A DNA stretch of 42,974 nt from Nitrospirota bacterium (GTDB taxonomy: Bacteria; Nitrospirota; Leptospirillia; Leptospirillales; Leptospirillaceae). Numbering within the stretch: position 1 is the first letter of the stretch; each line of letters opens with the position of its first letter. The position numbers and the translations under genes were made by a program. Positions 8,146-16,777 of the stretch are shown here, in pieces. The notes beneath the pieces are model-generated. The model was not told where the DNA came from. It did no database searches and was given only the letters and a program-made list of their open reading frames with translations. The DNA is taken from NCBI GenBank assembly GCA_021828805.1, contig JAJZCZ010000008.1, forward strand, positions 1 through 42,974, written 5' to 3'.

Positions 8146-9545
8146 CGCCAGGCGTGTCGGCAAGGACCCTTTGTGAGTCTCTGGAAGGCCGCTGGCATGC
8201 TCCGCTGCCAGGGGAGGGCCCCTCCTGGATCAATGCCGGAACCGACTCACGAAAAATAACACCGGGACAGGTTTTTGTCGCTCTCAAGGGAGCCCGGAGT
8301 GATGGACATGACCATCTTCCTGAGGCGGTGCGTCGGGGGGCGATCCTTGCTGTTGTTGAAAGAGCCGTGGAGGGTGCCGCCTGCCCGCAGCTTATTGTTG
8401 AGGACACCCTTGTTGCCCTCCGGCAAATGGGAAGACTCGCTCTTGAGGCCCACCGGAAAGCCGGACACCGTCTGATTGCCCTGACGGGATCCGTCGGAAA
8501 AACAACAACGCGTGAGCTGATACGGGCCGGGCTCCCTCCAGGAGAAAGCCATGGGAGCGCCGGAAACGAAAACAACGAGATCGGTGTTCCCTTAACGCTT
8601 CTTTCCTGGCCGGAAGCCGCCCGATGGTGTGTTCTTGAGGTTGGAATCAGAAATTTCGGCGACATGGATATCCTGGCGCCTCTTCTGGAGTCCGAGACAG
8701 GCATTGTGACCGCAATCGCCCCGGTTCATCTTGAAACTCTCGGAACCCTCAAGGGGGTGTGGAAGGAGAAGTCGAAGCTTCTTCGGGCGGTTGTCGCGGG
8801 CGGTTGCCGGATCTTCCCCGAGGAGGTCAGACGCAATGAGTCGAAGGACCCCCTGTTTGCGGACGGCTCGCGACGTCTCCGGAGTGTGGCTCTCGATGAT
8901 GACCTTAACGCCAGTGTATCCGGCCGTTTTCTGATTGAAGAGGGGCAGATGGTTCTCGCCGTCAGAAATCCACCGGTTCGCCTTCCTCTCCCCTGGCCAT
9001 CCCGGGCTCTGGGATGGTGTTCGCTGATGGCTCTGGCCGCCCTCATTGACGAGGAGGTCAATCTCGAGGAAGCGGCCGCCCGGATATCGAATTATCGGGG
9101 GTTTTCGGGGCGGATGGAGAGACGTCATCATTCTTCAGGACTCCTGCTGCTGCTTGACCACTATAACGCCAATCCGGCCTCGATGGGCGGGGCGCTCGAG
9201 TGGCTCGAACGGGAAAAGCTGCTTCGTCCGGGGGCACGAGGATACGCTGTTCTGGGAGACATGCTGGAGCTCGGCGAAGACAGCGCCGCCTTTCACCGGG
9301 AAATCGGTGAGAGGGCTGCCGCGACAGGGCTTGAGGCGATCTGGTACCGGGGGGAGCAAAAAGCCAGTTTTACTGCGGGTTTTCTCAAAGGTGGCGGACG
9401 GGAGTCACAGATCCATGAGGCGGGCTCGTTTGAACGTGATTTGAAGGAAGGCCGGGGACCCCGGCCTGAAGATGTTCTTCTTGTAAAGGGGTCACGGGGC
9501 ATGAAGCTCGAAGATGTGGTTGCCACTCTCCTGGAAGGGGCCTAG
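8142..9545 (+). CDS. murF: UDP-MurNAc-tripeptide:D-Ala-D-Ala ligase
   Basis: A 467-residue Mur ligase that adds D-Ala-D-Ala to the UDP-MurNAc-tripeptide in the last cytosolic step. The N-terminal domain carries TDSRKITPGQVFVALKG, the ATP loop is GSVGKTTT (K120), and the C-terminal domain contains LLDHYNANPASM and the closing VLLVKGSRGMKLE. GTG 8142 overlaps the murE stop by four bases, which fixes the start. It precedes mraY by only three bases. The D-Ala-D-Ala substrate is made by the ddl product further along the same cluster. Confidence 0.96.
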   Translation: MTPGVSARTLCESLEGRWHAPLPGEGPSWINAGTDSRKITPGQVFVALKGARSDGHDHLPEAVRRGAILAVVERAVEGAACPQLIVEDTLVALRQMGRLALEAHRKAGHRLIALTGSVGKTTTRELIRAGLPPGESHGSAGNENNEIGVPLTLLSWPEAARWCVLEVGIRNFGDMDILAPLLESETGIVTAIAPVHLETLGTLKGVWKEKSKLLRAVVAGGCRIFPEEVRRNESKDPLFADGSRRLRSVALDDDLNASVSGRFLIEEGQMVLAVRNPPVRLPLPWPSRALGWCSLMALAALIDEEVNLEEAAARISNYRGFSGRMERRHHSSGLLLLLDHYNANPASMGGALEWLEREKLLRPGARGYAVLGDMLELGEDSAAFHREIGERAAATGLEAIWYRGEQKASFTAGFLKGGGRESQIHEAGSFERDLKEGRGPRPEDVLLVKGSRGMKLEDVVATLLEGA

Positions 9546-9548
9546 TCG

Positions 9549-10622
9549 ATGCTCTACCAGCTTTTTTATCTCCACCACTCCCTTCCTGTCCTGAATGTTT
9601 TCCGCTACATCACCTTTCGCTCCATATACGCGACGCTGACAGCGCTGGCCCTGGTTCTTCTTCTGGGACCTGTTCTTATTGCAACACTCCGGCGGAGGCA
9701 GGTTGGTCAGGAAGTGCGTGACGATGGTCCCAAAAGCCATTTTTCAAAAAAGGGAACCCCGACGATGGGAGGCATCCTTATCGTGGGAGCCCTTCTCCTG
9801 TCCGTTCTTCTCTGGGCAGATCTCTCCAACCGCTATGTGTGGATGGCCCTTCTCGCCCTGCTGGCCAACGGGGGGATCGGGTTTGTCGACGACTATCTCA
9901 AGGTCATCAAGAAGCGTTCGAAAGGTCTCTCCGCCCGGCAGAAGTTTCTTCTCCAGCTGGGGGCGGGAACAGGCCTGGCCGTGTGGTATGCCGTGATGGT
10001 CGGATGGGATGGAAGGATCGAGGTCCCCTTTGTCAAAAACCTGACCCCGGACCTGGGTGTCCTGCTGCTTCCCTTTCTCGTCTCTGTGATTGTTGGCTCC
10101 GCCAATGCGGTGAATCTGACCGACGGACTCGACGGGCTGGCCGTTGGGCCGACGATCGCCGTCGGCTTGACCTTTGTGGCAATCAGCTATCTTGTGGGGA
10201 ATCATGTCTTCGCCTCCTACCTGAAGGTGCTGGAGGTTCCGGGAGCCGGAGAGCTGTCTGTCGTCATGGGAGCTCTGGTGGGGGCCTCCCTCGGATTTCT
10301 ATGGTTCAACACCTATCCCGCCCAGATTTTCATGGGGGATACCGGCTCTCTGGCGATCGGGGGGGTGATCGGAATGACGGCTATCGTGACCCGCCAGGAG
10401 TTTCTTCTTGTGCTTGTGGGAGGCGTCTTTGTCGCGGAGGCAATTTCCGTCATCTTGCAGGTGGGTTCTTACAAGCTCCGGAAAAAGAGGATCTTTCGCA
10501 TGGCCCCTCTTCACCACCACTTCGAACTTGGAGGGTTGCCGGAGCCCAAAGTCATTGTACGGTTCTGGATTGTTTCTGTCGTTCTCGCACTCATTGCACT
10601 GTCCACATTCAAGCTGAGATAG
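9549..10622 (+). CDS. mraY: Phospho-MurNAc-pentapeptide transferase
   Basis: A 357-residue integral membrane enzyme with about ten hydrophobic segments. It transfers phospho-MurNAc-pentapeptide to undecaprenyl phosphate, making lipid I at the inner face of the cytoplasmic membrane. Signatures present: SHFSKKGTPTMGG, the catalytic DDYLK, NAVNLTDGLDGLA and HHHFELGG near the C-terminus. The length is that of the family. The ATG follows the murF stop by three bases. Thirteen bases separate it from murD. Confidence 0.97.
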   Translation: MLYQLFYLHHSLPVLNVFRYITFRSIYATLTALALVLLLGPVLIATLRRRQVGQEVRDDGPKSHFSKKGTPTMGGILIVGALLLSVLLWADLSNRYVWMALLALLANGGIGFVDDYLKVIKKRSKGLSARQKFLLQLGAGTGLAVWYAVMVGWDGRIEVPFVKNLTPDLGVLLLPFLVSVIVGSANAVNLTDGLDGLAVGPTIAVGLTFVAISYLVGNHVFASYLKVLEVPGAGELSVVMGALVGASLGFLWFNTYPAQIFMGDTGSLAIGGVIGMTAIVTRQEFLLVLVGGVFVAEAISVILQVGSYKLRKKRIFRMAPLHHHFELGGLPEPKVIVRFWIVSVVLALIALSTFKLR

Positions 10623-10635
10623 CGGGGTCGGGCCT

Positions 10636-12105
10636 ATGAGGGACGGGTTCATTCATGAGGGGGCGGAGGTCCTGATTGTGGGCGGAGGACGCTCTGGTCT
10701 CCATGCGGCGCTTCTTGCGGAAGATCTCGGGGGCAAACCTGTTTTAGTCGATGATGATCCGGGCGCCTTCGACGGACCCCGCTGGACTCCGGTGATGGAG
10801 AAGGGGGCCCGTATCATGTCAGGCGTCCGGATCGGTCCCTGGATCCGGACATGGAAAGGCCCCGTCCTCATGAGTCCGGGGGTTCCGCCGGTGTCCTGGT
10901 GCGGTCAGGCCGTGGCGCCCCATTTTTCAAACGTCCGGGGGGAACTTGAATGGGCCGCCTCCTTGTGGGAGCTTCCAATCGTGGCGATCGGAGGAACCAA
11001 CGGGAAGTCGACCACGACGGCCCTGATCGGTCATCTGCTCAAAACGGCAGGGTTCTCTCCCTTTATCGGGGGGAATTTTGGAACGCCCTTCTCCGAAGGG
11101 GTGCGACAGATGAGACAGGCCCGCGAGGAGGGAGCGCCCGCTCCTTTCGATGTAGGGGTCATCGAAGTCTCAAGCTTCCAGACGGAGTCGATGCAATCTT
11201 TTTCTCCGGATATCTATCTCCTCCTCAATATCACACCTGACCACCTCGACCGGTATGATTCCCTCTCCCAGTACCGGATGGCAAAACTTCATCTGGCCGG
11301 ACTTTTTCCATCGTCGACCACGATTTTATGGAACGCCGGTCAGAGTGACTGGCGCGAGTGGATCTCCCGCACCAGGGCCCGGTCGCTCTTTGTAGGCTCC
11401 GGCCCAGAGCTTCCCGGTCCGGGAATTGCGATCGAAGAATCAAGTCTCAGAAGCCATGGACTGGAGGAAGCCTTCTCGGTTTCAACGAAGGATTATCGGC
11501 TCATCGGGGGAGGGAATCTTCAGAATCTTGCCTTTTCCGTTCTGGCGTCGGTCCTGCTAGGAGAAAAGCTCAACCGGCCTGTCACCTCCAGGACAATGGA
11601 GGAGGGAGTCGCCTCCTTTTCCGGCCTTCCCCATCGGATGGAGCGGGTGGATACGGTTCGTGGGGTAACCTTTGTCAATGATTCAAAGGCGACAAATGTC
11701 GGGGCTGTCGAGGCGGCCCTGGCGGGTCTTCCCGATACGGGCCATCCCCACGTGGTTCTGATTATGGGAGGGCGCGACAAGGGCAGCTCCTACAGGTCCT
11801 TGCTTCCCTGGCTGAAGAAGCACGTCCGCGAGGTTGTCGCCATCGGAGAGGCCAGAGAAAAGATCCGCGCCGACCTTGGAGGCGAGATTCCGATGGAGGA
11901 GGCCCAGGATCTTTTTGAGGCGGTCGCACGTGCGTTTTCAGTCGCTGATTCAGGGGAGATGGTTGTTCTGTCTCCGGCCTGTTCGAGCTATGACATGTTC
12001 CATGGCTATGAAGAACGGGGAGAGCGGTTTCGGGAGGCTGTCCGGCGCCTGTCGGCAAAATTCGGAGGAGAAGGGAGAAGTCATGGCACAGCCTCAAGCC
12101 ATTGA
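10636..12105 (+). CDS. murD: UDP-MurNAc-L-alanine:D-glutamate ligase
   Basis: A 489-residue Mur ligase that adds D-glutamate to UDP-MurNAc-L-Ala. It begins with a Rossmann-like domain (VLIVGGGRSG, residues 12-21), then the ATP loop GGTNGKSTT (K124) and the C-terminal domain with FVNDSKATN, IMGGRDKG and LSPACSSYDMF. It is a little longer than many MurD proteins because of a C-terminal extension that runs 23 bases into ftsW. The ATG at 10636 is the first codon that gives the complete Rossmann strand; its ribosome-binding site is weak. Confidence 0.95.
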   Translation: MRDGFIHEGAEVLIVGGGRSGLHAALLAEDLGGKPVLVDDDPGAFDGPRWTPVMEKGARIMSGVRIGPWIRTWKGPVLMSPGVPPVSWCGQAVAPHFSNVRGELEWAASLWELPIVAIGGTNGKSTTTALIGHLLKTAGFSPFIGGNFGTPFSEGVRQMRQAREEGAPAPFDVGVIEVSSFQTESMQSFSPDIYLLLNITPDHLDRYDSLSQYRMAKLHLAGLFPSSTTILWNAGQSDWREWISRTRARSLFVGSGPELPGPGIAIEESSLRSHGLEEAFSVSTKDYRLIGGGNLQNLAFSVLASVLLGEKLNRPVTSRTMEEGVASFSGLPHRMERVDTVRGVTFVNDSKATNVGAVEAALAGLPDTGHPHVVLIMGGRDKGSSYRSLLPWLKKHVREVVAIGEAREKIRADLGGEIPMEEAQDLFEAVARAFSVADSGEMVVLSPACSSYDMFHGYEERGERFREAVRRLSAKFGGEGRSHGTASSH

Positions 12106-13300
12106 AGCAAGGACGCCCTCCCAAGAGGACTGGAAGGAAAACGTTGAGGTGAGGCCGATCAATGGAATCCTGGCAGTCGTGGTCTTTCTTCTCATGATGC
12201 TGGGGACAACGCTGGTGATGTCGGCCCGTCTTGCCATGCACTCTCCCTATCAGCTTTTCTGGCGCCAGATTGTCTCCACGCTCATTGCCCTCTTCGTCAT
12301 GCTCGCCGTCAGCCGGATCGACTACCATTTCTGGGTGAAAAAAAGAGCCCTTCTCTGGGTCGGCGGGCTTTTCTCCCTCTTGCTTCTGCTTGTTCCCCAT
12401 ATTGGGGTGACGCTCAATGGCGCCCGCCGCTGGGTTCACCTCGGAGTCATAACTCTTCAGCCTTCAGAAGTGGCACGCGTGATTTTGGTGATTCTCATGG
12501 CCGCCCTCCTCTCCCGGGAAAAGGCCGTCCAGTTCTTCGGACAGGGAGATGTTTTCAAAATAAGGCCGGACAAGGCCGCAGGGTTCGCACTCCTGATGAT
12601 TCCTTACCTGGCCCTTATTCTTCATGAGCCGGACTTTGGATCAGACCTCTTTATCGTGATCGTGATGCTCGCCATGCTCTTTCTCTCAGGAGTCAGCTTC
12701 CGGCAGATCGGGATTGTGTTGGCGGTGCTTGGCGTCAGCGCGTCCCTCTTTCTCTTGCATCATGCGTATGCCATTGCCCGTTTCCATAACTTTGCCCGTA
12801 CCCACAATGCCACGCAAACTCTGGGAACGCAGCTGGGTCAGAGCCTGGTGGCGATCGGTTCCGGAGGCATCTGGGGCCAGGGTCTTGGCCATGACTGGGT
12901 GGGAGGCGGAGTTCTTCCGGAGCCCGGAACAGACTTTATCTTTGCCCTCGTGGGAGAAGAGCTGGGATTTTTCTGGTCAGTGGCTGTCGTCGTTGTTTTT
13001 CTTATTGTCTTTCTTGTGGGAATGAGGACGGCCGCTCAGGCCCCGGACTTTTTGGGGAGGATCCTCGCTCAGGGACTGACGATGTCCATCGTCCTCGAAG
13101 CCCTCATGAATCTGGGTGTTGTGACCGGCCTCTTTCCGACGAAGGGAATTCCTCTGCCGTTTATGAGCTTTGGAGGCTCCTCCCTCCTGTCGAATGCCTG
13201 GGGGATCGGGATGATTCTGTCCATCTCCCGCTACCGGAAGAAGGAACCGGAGTCGAGAGGTGCGGGGGAAGAGGAGGGGGCCGGTGCCTCCTCTTTATGA
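12083..13300 (+). CDS. ftsW: Septal peptidoglycan polymerase FtsW
   Basis: A 405-residue SEDS-family membrane glycosyltransferase that polymerises lipid II at the septum with FtsI. The protein has about ten membrane segments and ends with the diagnostic PLPFMSFGGSSLL motif; NGARRWVHLG and FILHEPDFGSDL-like stretches are also typical of SEDS proteins. I chose ATG 12083, which has GGGAG a few bases upstream and gives an ordinary cytoplasmic N-terminus; the frame is open much further upstream but only as a shadow inside murD. It overlaps murD by 23 bases and murG by 17. Confidence 0.95.
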   Translation: MAQPQAIEARTPSQEDWKENVEVRPINGILAVVVFLLMMLGTTLVMSARLAMHSPYQLFWRQIVSTLIALFVMLAVSRIDYHFWVKKRALLWVGGLFSLLLLLVPHIGVTLNGARRWVHLGVITLQPSEVARVILVILMAALLSREKAVQFFGQGDVFKIRPDKAAGFALLMIPYLALILHEPDFGSDLFIVIVMLAMLFLSGVSFRQIGIVLAVLGVSASLFLLHHAYAIARFHNFARTHNATQTLGTQLGQSLVAIGSGGIWGQGLGHDWVGGGVLPEPGTDFIFALVGEELGFFWSVAVVVVFLIVFLVGMRTAAQAPDFLGRILAQGLTMSIVLEALMNLGVVTGLFPTKGIPLPFMSFGGSSLLSNAWGIGMILSISRYRKKEPESRGAGEEEGAGASSL

Positions 13301-14345
13301 TCCGGGGAAAAGCCTTCTTGTGACCGGAGGGGGAACAGGGGGGCACATCATCCCGGCCATTGAGATTGCCCGGGCCCACCGGAGACTTTCCGCGTTGCCG
13401 GTGGTCTATGCCGGAACCCCGGGAAGCCTCGAAGAGCGGCTGGCCTCCCGGGCCACGATTCCCTTTGAGCCGGTCCGGGCCGGCGGGGTTGTCGGAAAGT
13501 CGTTTGTGAAAAAGCTTGCGGGGGGGATGGCGATCCTTCGTGGAACCGGAGATGCCCTCCGGCTGCTGCGCAAGTCCCGACCCGGTCTTGTGATCGGGAC
13601 AGGCGGATATGTTCAGGTTCCGGTCATTCTGGCCGCCCGGCTGTTGAGGGTGCCCACATTACTGATTGAGCCGAACCAGGTGGCGGGGTTGGCCAACAGG
13701 GTCTTTGCCCCCTTTGTCGACCGGGTCGTGTTCGGGTGGGCTCCGGGCGGAGGGATTCCCCTCGCCCCCGATGTTCGGGGACCGGCCCCCGTCCCCGAGA
13801 GATTTGAACGGCGTCCTCTTCGTCTTCTTATCATGGGGGGCAGCCAGGGAGCCCGGGTCTTAAACGAACGTCTCCCGGAAATTGTCGCGACGGCTCTGAA
13901 AAGCATGGGGGATACGCCTGTTGACGTCATTCACCAGTGCGGGGAGCGATGGGTTGAGTCCACCCGGGAAAGCTATCGGCAATGGGGCGTTTCCGCGCGT
14001 GTCGAAGGCTTCCTTCCCGGAATTGCCACCCTTTTGGGAGAGCAGTCTCTTGTGGTGGCGCGTGCCGGAGCGATGACAGTCGCAGAGATCACCGCCTCCG
14101 GAACCCCGGCGATCTACTGTCCCTTTCCCCACTCTGCGGGAGGGCATCAAAGAGAAAACGCCCGGTCTGTGGAAAGGACGGAGGGAGGATGGTGCTGGGA
14201 GGAGGAGCAACTTTTGGATAAAAAGGCTTGTGCCCTTGAACTTGCCCGAATTCTGTCGAGCGGACCTCTTTTGTATGGGAGGGGGAAAAAAGCATGGGAG
14301 AATTCTCCGGGTGTATCTGCATCGGAATGGTTGATACGACAGTAG
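13284..14345 (+). CDS. murG: Lipid II synthase (GlcNAc transferase) MurG
   Basis: A 353-residue GT-B glycosyltransferase (family GT28) that adds GlcNAc to lipid I at the membrane surface. Seen are the N-terminal LLVTGGGTGGHIIPA loop, VIGTGGYVQVPVILAA, LLIEPNQVAGLANR and the C-terminal donor site with VVARAGAMTVAEI and HQRENARS. I chose GTG 13284 because GAGGAGG (13271-13277) is six bases upstream; GTG 13260 is in frame but poorly placed. The gene overlaps ftsW and is followed by the only sizeable gap (about 100 bases) in the mur part of the cluster. Confidence 0.95.
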   Translation: MPPLYDPGKSLLVTGGGTGGHIIPAIEIARAHRRLSALPVVYAGTPGSLEERLASRATIPFEPVRAGGVVGKSFVKKLAGGMAILRGTGDALRLLRKSRPGLVIGTGGYVQVPVILAARLLRVPTLLIEPNQVAGLANRVFAPFVDRVVFGWAPGGGIPLAPDVRGPAPVPERFERRPLRLLIMGGSQGARVLNERLPEIVATALKSMGDTPVDVIHQCGERWVESTRESYRQWGVSARVEGFLPGIATLLGEQSLVVARAGAMTVAEITASGTPAIYCPFPHSAGGHQRENARSVERTEGGWCWEEEQLLDKKACALELARILSSGPLLYGRGKKAWENSPGVSASEWLIRQ

Positions 14346-14380
14346 AAAATGATGATGTGATAAAATTTTTAAAGAGATGA

Positions 14381-14415
14381 TTTCCGTCACACGGAAAACC
14401 TTGGAAAATTCAAGG
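14381..14415 (+). promoter_or_regulatory. Two small hairpins in the murG-murC gap
   Basis: TTTCCGT (14381-14387) and ACGGAAA (14391-14397) pair perfectly around CAC. CCTTG (14399-14403) and CAAGG (14411-14415) pair around seven bases; the second arm includes part of the AAGGAG at 14413-14418. There is no T-run, so this is not a normal terminator. It may be an RNA processing or translation-control element. Confidence 0.4.
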
Positions 14416-14427
14416 AGATCCGCTACA

Positions 14428-14457
14428 ATGAACCAGAAACAATGGAGGACCGGATGA
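14428..14457 (+). other. Micro-ORF before murC (uncertain)
   Basis: A nine-codon frame (MNQKQWRTG) begins at ATG 14428, about ten bases after AAGGAG, and its stop TGA overlaps the murC ATG (ATGA, 14454-14457). It may be a coupling leader for murC or a chance frame. Confidence 0.25.
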
Positions 14458-15869
14458 GGAAGGCAAAGGGGGCCATGGTTCATTTTATCGGGATCGGCGG
14501 AGCGGGCATGGCTCCGATTGCGGAAATTCTTCTCGAGAGGGGGATCCCTGTTTCTGGATCGGACCTCGGATCCAATGACTGTACCCGCCGGCTTGCAGAG
14601 AAGGGGGCGACCATCCTGACCGGTCACGCCACGAGTAATATCGCTGAGGGCGTCGGGAAGGTGGTGGTCTCCTCGGCTATCCGCCAAAGCAACCCCGAAT
14701 GGATTGCAGCCGTGACCCGCGGCATTCCGGTGGTTCACCGGGGTGACATGCTGGCCTCCCTTGTGAATCCCTCGTACGGGATTGCCGTCACAGGCTCCCA
14801 CGGAAAGACGACCACCACCTCGATGGTCGCCTCTCTTCTTGTCTCTGCCGGCCTTGATCCGACATGCGTGGTTGGTGGCCGGGTCTCGAGCTTCCCGGGA
14901 TGCGCCCTGGTCGGTCGCTCGCGCTACTTTGTGACGGAGGCCGATGAGAGTGACGGCTCTTTTATGAAGCTTGCGCCCCGACTTCGGATTGTGACCAACA
15001 TCGACCGTGAGCACATGGACTTCTACGGGACGTTTGATAATCTGATTCAGGCCTTCTCCACCTATCTCGATGCTGGAGAAGAAGGCGGGATTGGAATTCT
15101 CTGTGTTGATGATCCCGGCGTGGCCGCCCTCCTTGAACGGATCAATACCGTGCCACTGACGTACGGGCTTTGTTCCAGTGCCCGCGTCCGGGCCGAGAAT
15201 ATCGTCCACGAAGGCATCGGCTCCTCCTTCGACGTCCGGGTCGACGGCGCCCTCTGGGGACGCTTCTCCCTTCAGGTTCCGGGAATGCACAACATCCTCA
15301 ACGCTCTGGCCGCCATCTGCGCGGGAATTTGCCTTGAGATCTCTCCGGATCTGATGCGTCAGTCATTGTCACGCTTCGAGAGTGTCGGCCGCCGCTTCAC
15401 CCTTCTGGGTGAAAAGGACGGAGTGGTTGTTGTGGACGACTATGGCCATCACCCCACTGAGATCCGTGCCACGCTGGCCGCCGCGCGCCTGGCCTACCCG
15501 AGTCGCCGGATTGTGGCCGTTTTTCAGCCCCACCGGTTTACCCGGGTCCGCGATCTCCAGAATGCCTTCATTGAATCCTTTTCAGATGCCGACAAGATTT
15601 TGGTGACTGAAATTTACTCGGCGGGAGAGGATCCGATTCCCGGGATCGGCAGTGAGGGACTCTACAAGAAGATGCGGGATCGGTGGAATGACCGTGTGGA
15701 CTATGAACCCCGCCGCGACCGCTGGGTAGAACGCCTCAACGGGATGCTCAAGCCGGGAGATCTTCTCCTCACTCTCGGGGCCGGTGATATTACTCGACTT
15801 GGAAAGGACTATCTTCTGTGGCAACCGCGATCCGTCTCCGCCCGCGCCTCCGAATCCGTGAGCGCCTGA
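14454..15869 (+). CDS. murC: UDP-MurNAc:L-alanine ligase
   Basis: A 471-residue Mur ligase that adds L-alanine to UDP-MurNAc, the first stem-peptide step. It opens with HFIGIGGAGM (residues 10-19), has the ATP loop GSHGKTTT with K118, EADESDGSF, and DDYGHHPTEI and FQPHRFTR in the C-terminal domain. I chose ATG 14454: GGAGG (14444-14448) lies five bases upstream. ATG 14442 is in frame but has no good site. The gene overlaps murB by 52 bases. Order murG-murC-murB-ddl-ftsQ is the common one. Confidence 0.96.
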   Translation: MRKAKGAMVHFIGIGGAGMAPIAEILLERGIPVSGSDLGSNDCTRRLAEKGATILTGHATSNIAEGVGKVVVSSAIRQSNPEWIAAVTRGIPVVHRGDMLASLVNPSYGIAVTGSHGKTTTTSMVASLLVSAGLDPTCVVGGRVSSFPGCALVGRSRYFVTEADESDGSFMKLAPRLRIVTNIDREHMDFYGTFDNLIQAFSTYLDAGEEGGIGILCVDDPGVAALLERINTVPLTYGLCSSARVRAENIVHEGIGSSFDVRVDGALWGRFSLQVPGMHNILNALAAICAGICLEISPDLMRQSLSRFESVGRRFTLLGEKDGVVVVDDYGHHPTEIRATLAAARLAYPSRRIVAVFQPHRFTRVRDLQNAFIESFSDADKILVTEIYSAGEDPIPGIGSEGLYKKMRDRWNDRVDYEPRRDRWVERLNGMLKPGDLLLTLGAGDITRLGKDYLLWQPRSVSARASESVSA

Positions 15870-16777
15870 GCCGTTTTTCCTCGATCCGTATCGGGGGAGC
15901 GGTAGAAGCGGTTGTTTCCCTCTCTTCGAGCGAGGTCTTGGGAGATGTGCTCGATATGTATCACCGGGGAGAAATTCCCGGACCACTCGCCTTCATCGGA
16001 CGGGGAAGCAATATTCTCTTTCCCGATGCCGGTCTGGGCGGGACACTCGTCCGCTTTGAGCATGGGGATGGAGGCGCAGGGTGCCGCTGGCTTTCCGGCG
16101 GGCAGGTGGAGGTCGATGCCGGACTCTCTCTTCCCGCCCTCGCCCGTGATGCCGCACGCCGGGGCATCGGCGGGTTTGAGTTTCTCTCGGGGATCCCCGG
16201 AACGGTGGGAGGCGCGGCGGTGATGAATGCCGGCGCCGGGAACGGACAGTGGTCGGATCTCTGTGAGAGCGTTCTCGTGGCGACAGGAACGGGCAGCCAT
16301 GAGCTCCTTCTTCCTGAGGATCTCGCGTATGGCTACCGCACCTCGGCACTTCTCGCAGGCGCTGACAGCGGCGAGGCTTCTTCAGGAAAAAACAGCGGGT
16401 TGCTTCGGGCAGTTGTCCTCTCCGCACGTCTCCGCGGGGAGGTCTCGGACCCGTCGGAGTGTCTGGCCAGGCTCTCCTCTCACCTCGACTATCGCCGGAC
16501 CACCCAGCCGCTTGATGAGCCCAGTCTCGGATCGGTCTTTCGGAATCCTTCGGGAGGTCCTCCCGGCTATTCCGCAGGCCGCCTGATCGAGGAATCTGGA
16601 ATGAAGGGCCGCTCAGCGGGAGGAGTGATGGTCTCTCCCCGGCACGCCAACTTCTTCGTGAATACGGGAGGAGGCAAGGCCAGCGAGTTTCTTGAACTTA
16701 TGGCTACCGTGGAGGATGCCGTTCAGAAGACGTGGGGAGTCATTCTCGAGCCTGAGGTGAGAGTATGGAACGCATAA
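15818..16777 (+). CDS. murB: UDP-N-acetylenolpyruvoylglucosamine reductase
   Basis: A 319-residue FAD enzyme that reduces UDP-GlcNAc-enolpyruvate to UDP-MurNAc with NADPH. FAD-domain marks are SSIRIGGAVEAVV near the N-terminus, FIGRGSNIL, and FEFLSGIPGTVGGAAVMNAGA. GSVFRNP carries the serine general acid, and LIEESGMKGRSAGG with HANFFVN follow, as in type II MurB proteins. GTG 15818 lies nine bases after GGAAAGGA. The long overlap with murC (52 bases) and the short one with ddl (13 bases) point to coupled translation. Confidence 0.95.
   Translation: MATAIRLRPRLRIRERLSRFSSIRIGGAVEAVVSLSSSEVLGDVLDMYHRGEIPGPLAFIGRGSNILFPDAGLGGTLVRFEHGDGGAGCRWLSGGQVEVDAGLSLPALARDAARRGIGGFEFLSGIPGTVGGAAVMNAGAGNGQWSDLCESVLVATGTGSHELLLPEDLAYGYRTSALLAGADSGEASSGKNSGLLRAVVLSARLRGEVSDPSECLARLSSHLDYRRTTQPLDEPSLGSVFRNPSGGPPGYSAGRLIEESGMKGRSAGGVMVSPRHANFFVNTGGGKASEFLELMATVEDAVQKTWGVILEPEVRVWNA

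Noticed and set aside
11834-12082. An 83-codon N-terminal extension of ftsW inside murD
   Set aside because: No similarity to FtsW; ATG 12083 has a good ribosome-binding site.
12471-12487. Sigma54-like TGGCAC in ftsW
   Set aside because: No matching TTGC element at the right distance, and it is inside a coding region.
14331-14366. Possible promoter TTGATA ... TAAAAT before murC
   Set aside because: The spacing is 24 bases, far too long for sigma70.
13860-15290. A 476-codon open frame on the minus strand across murG-murC
   Set aside because: It lies opposite two unmistakable Mur genes, has no ribosome-binding site and reads as low-complexity; a GC-rich shadow.
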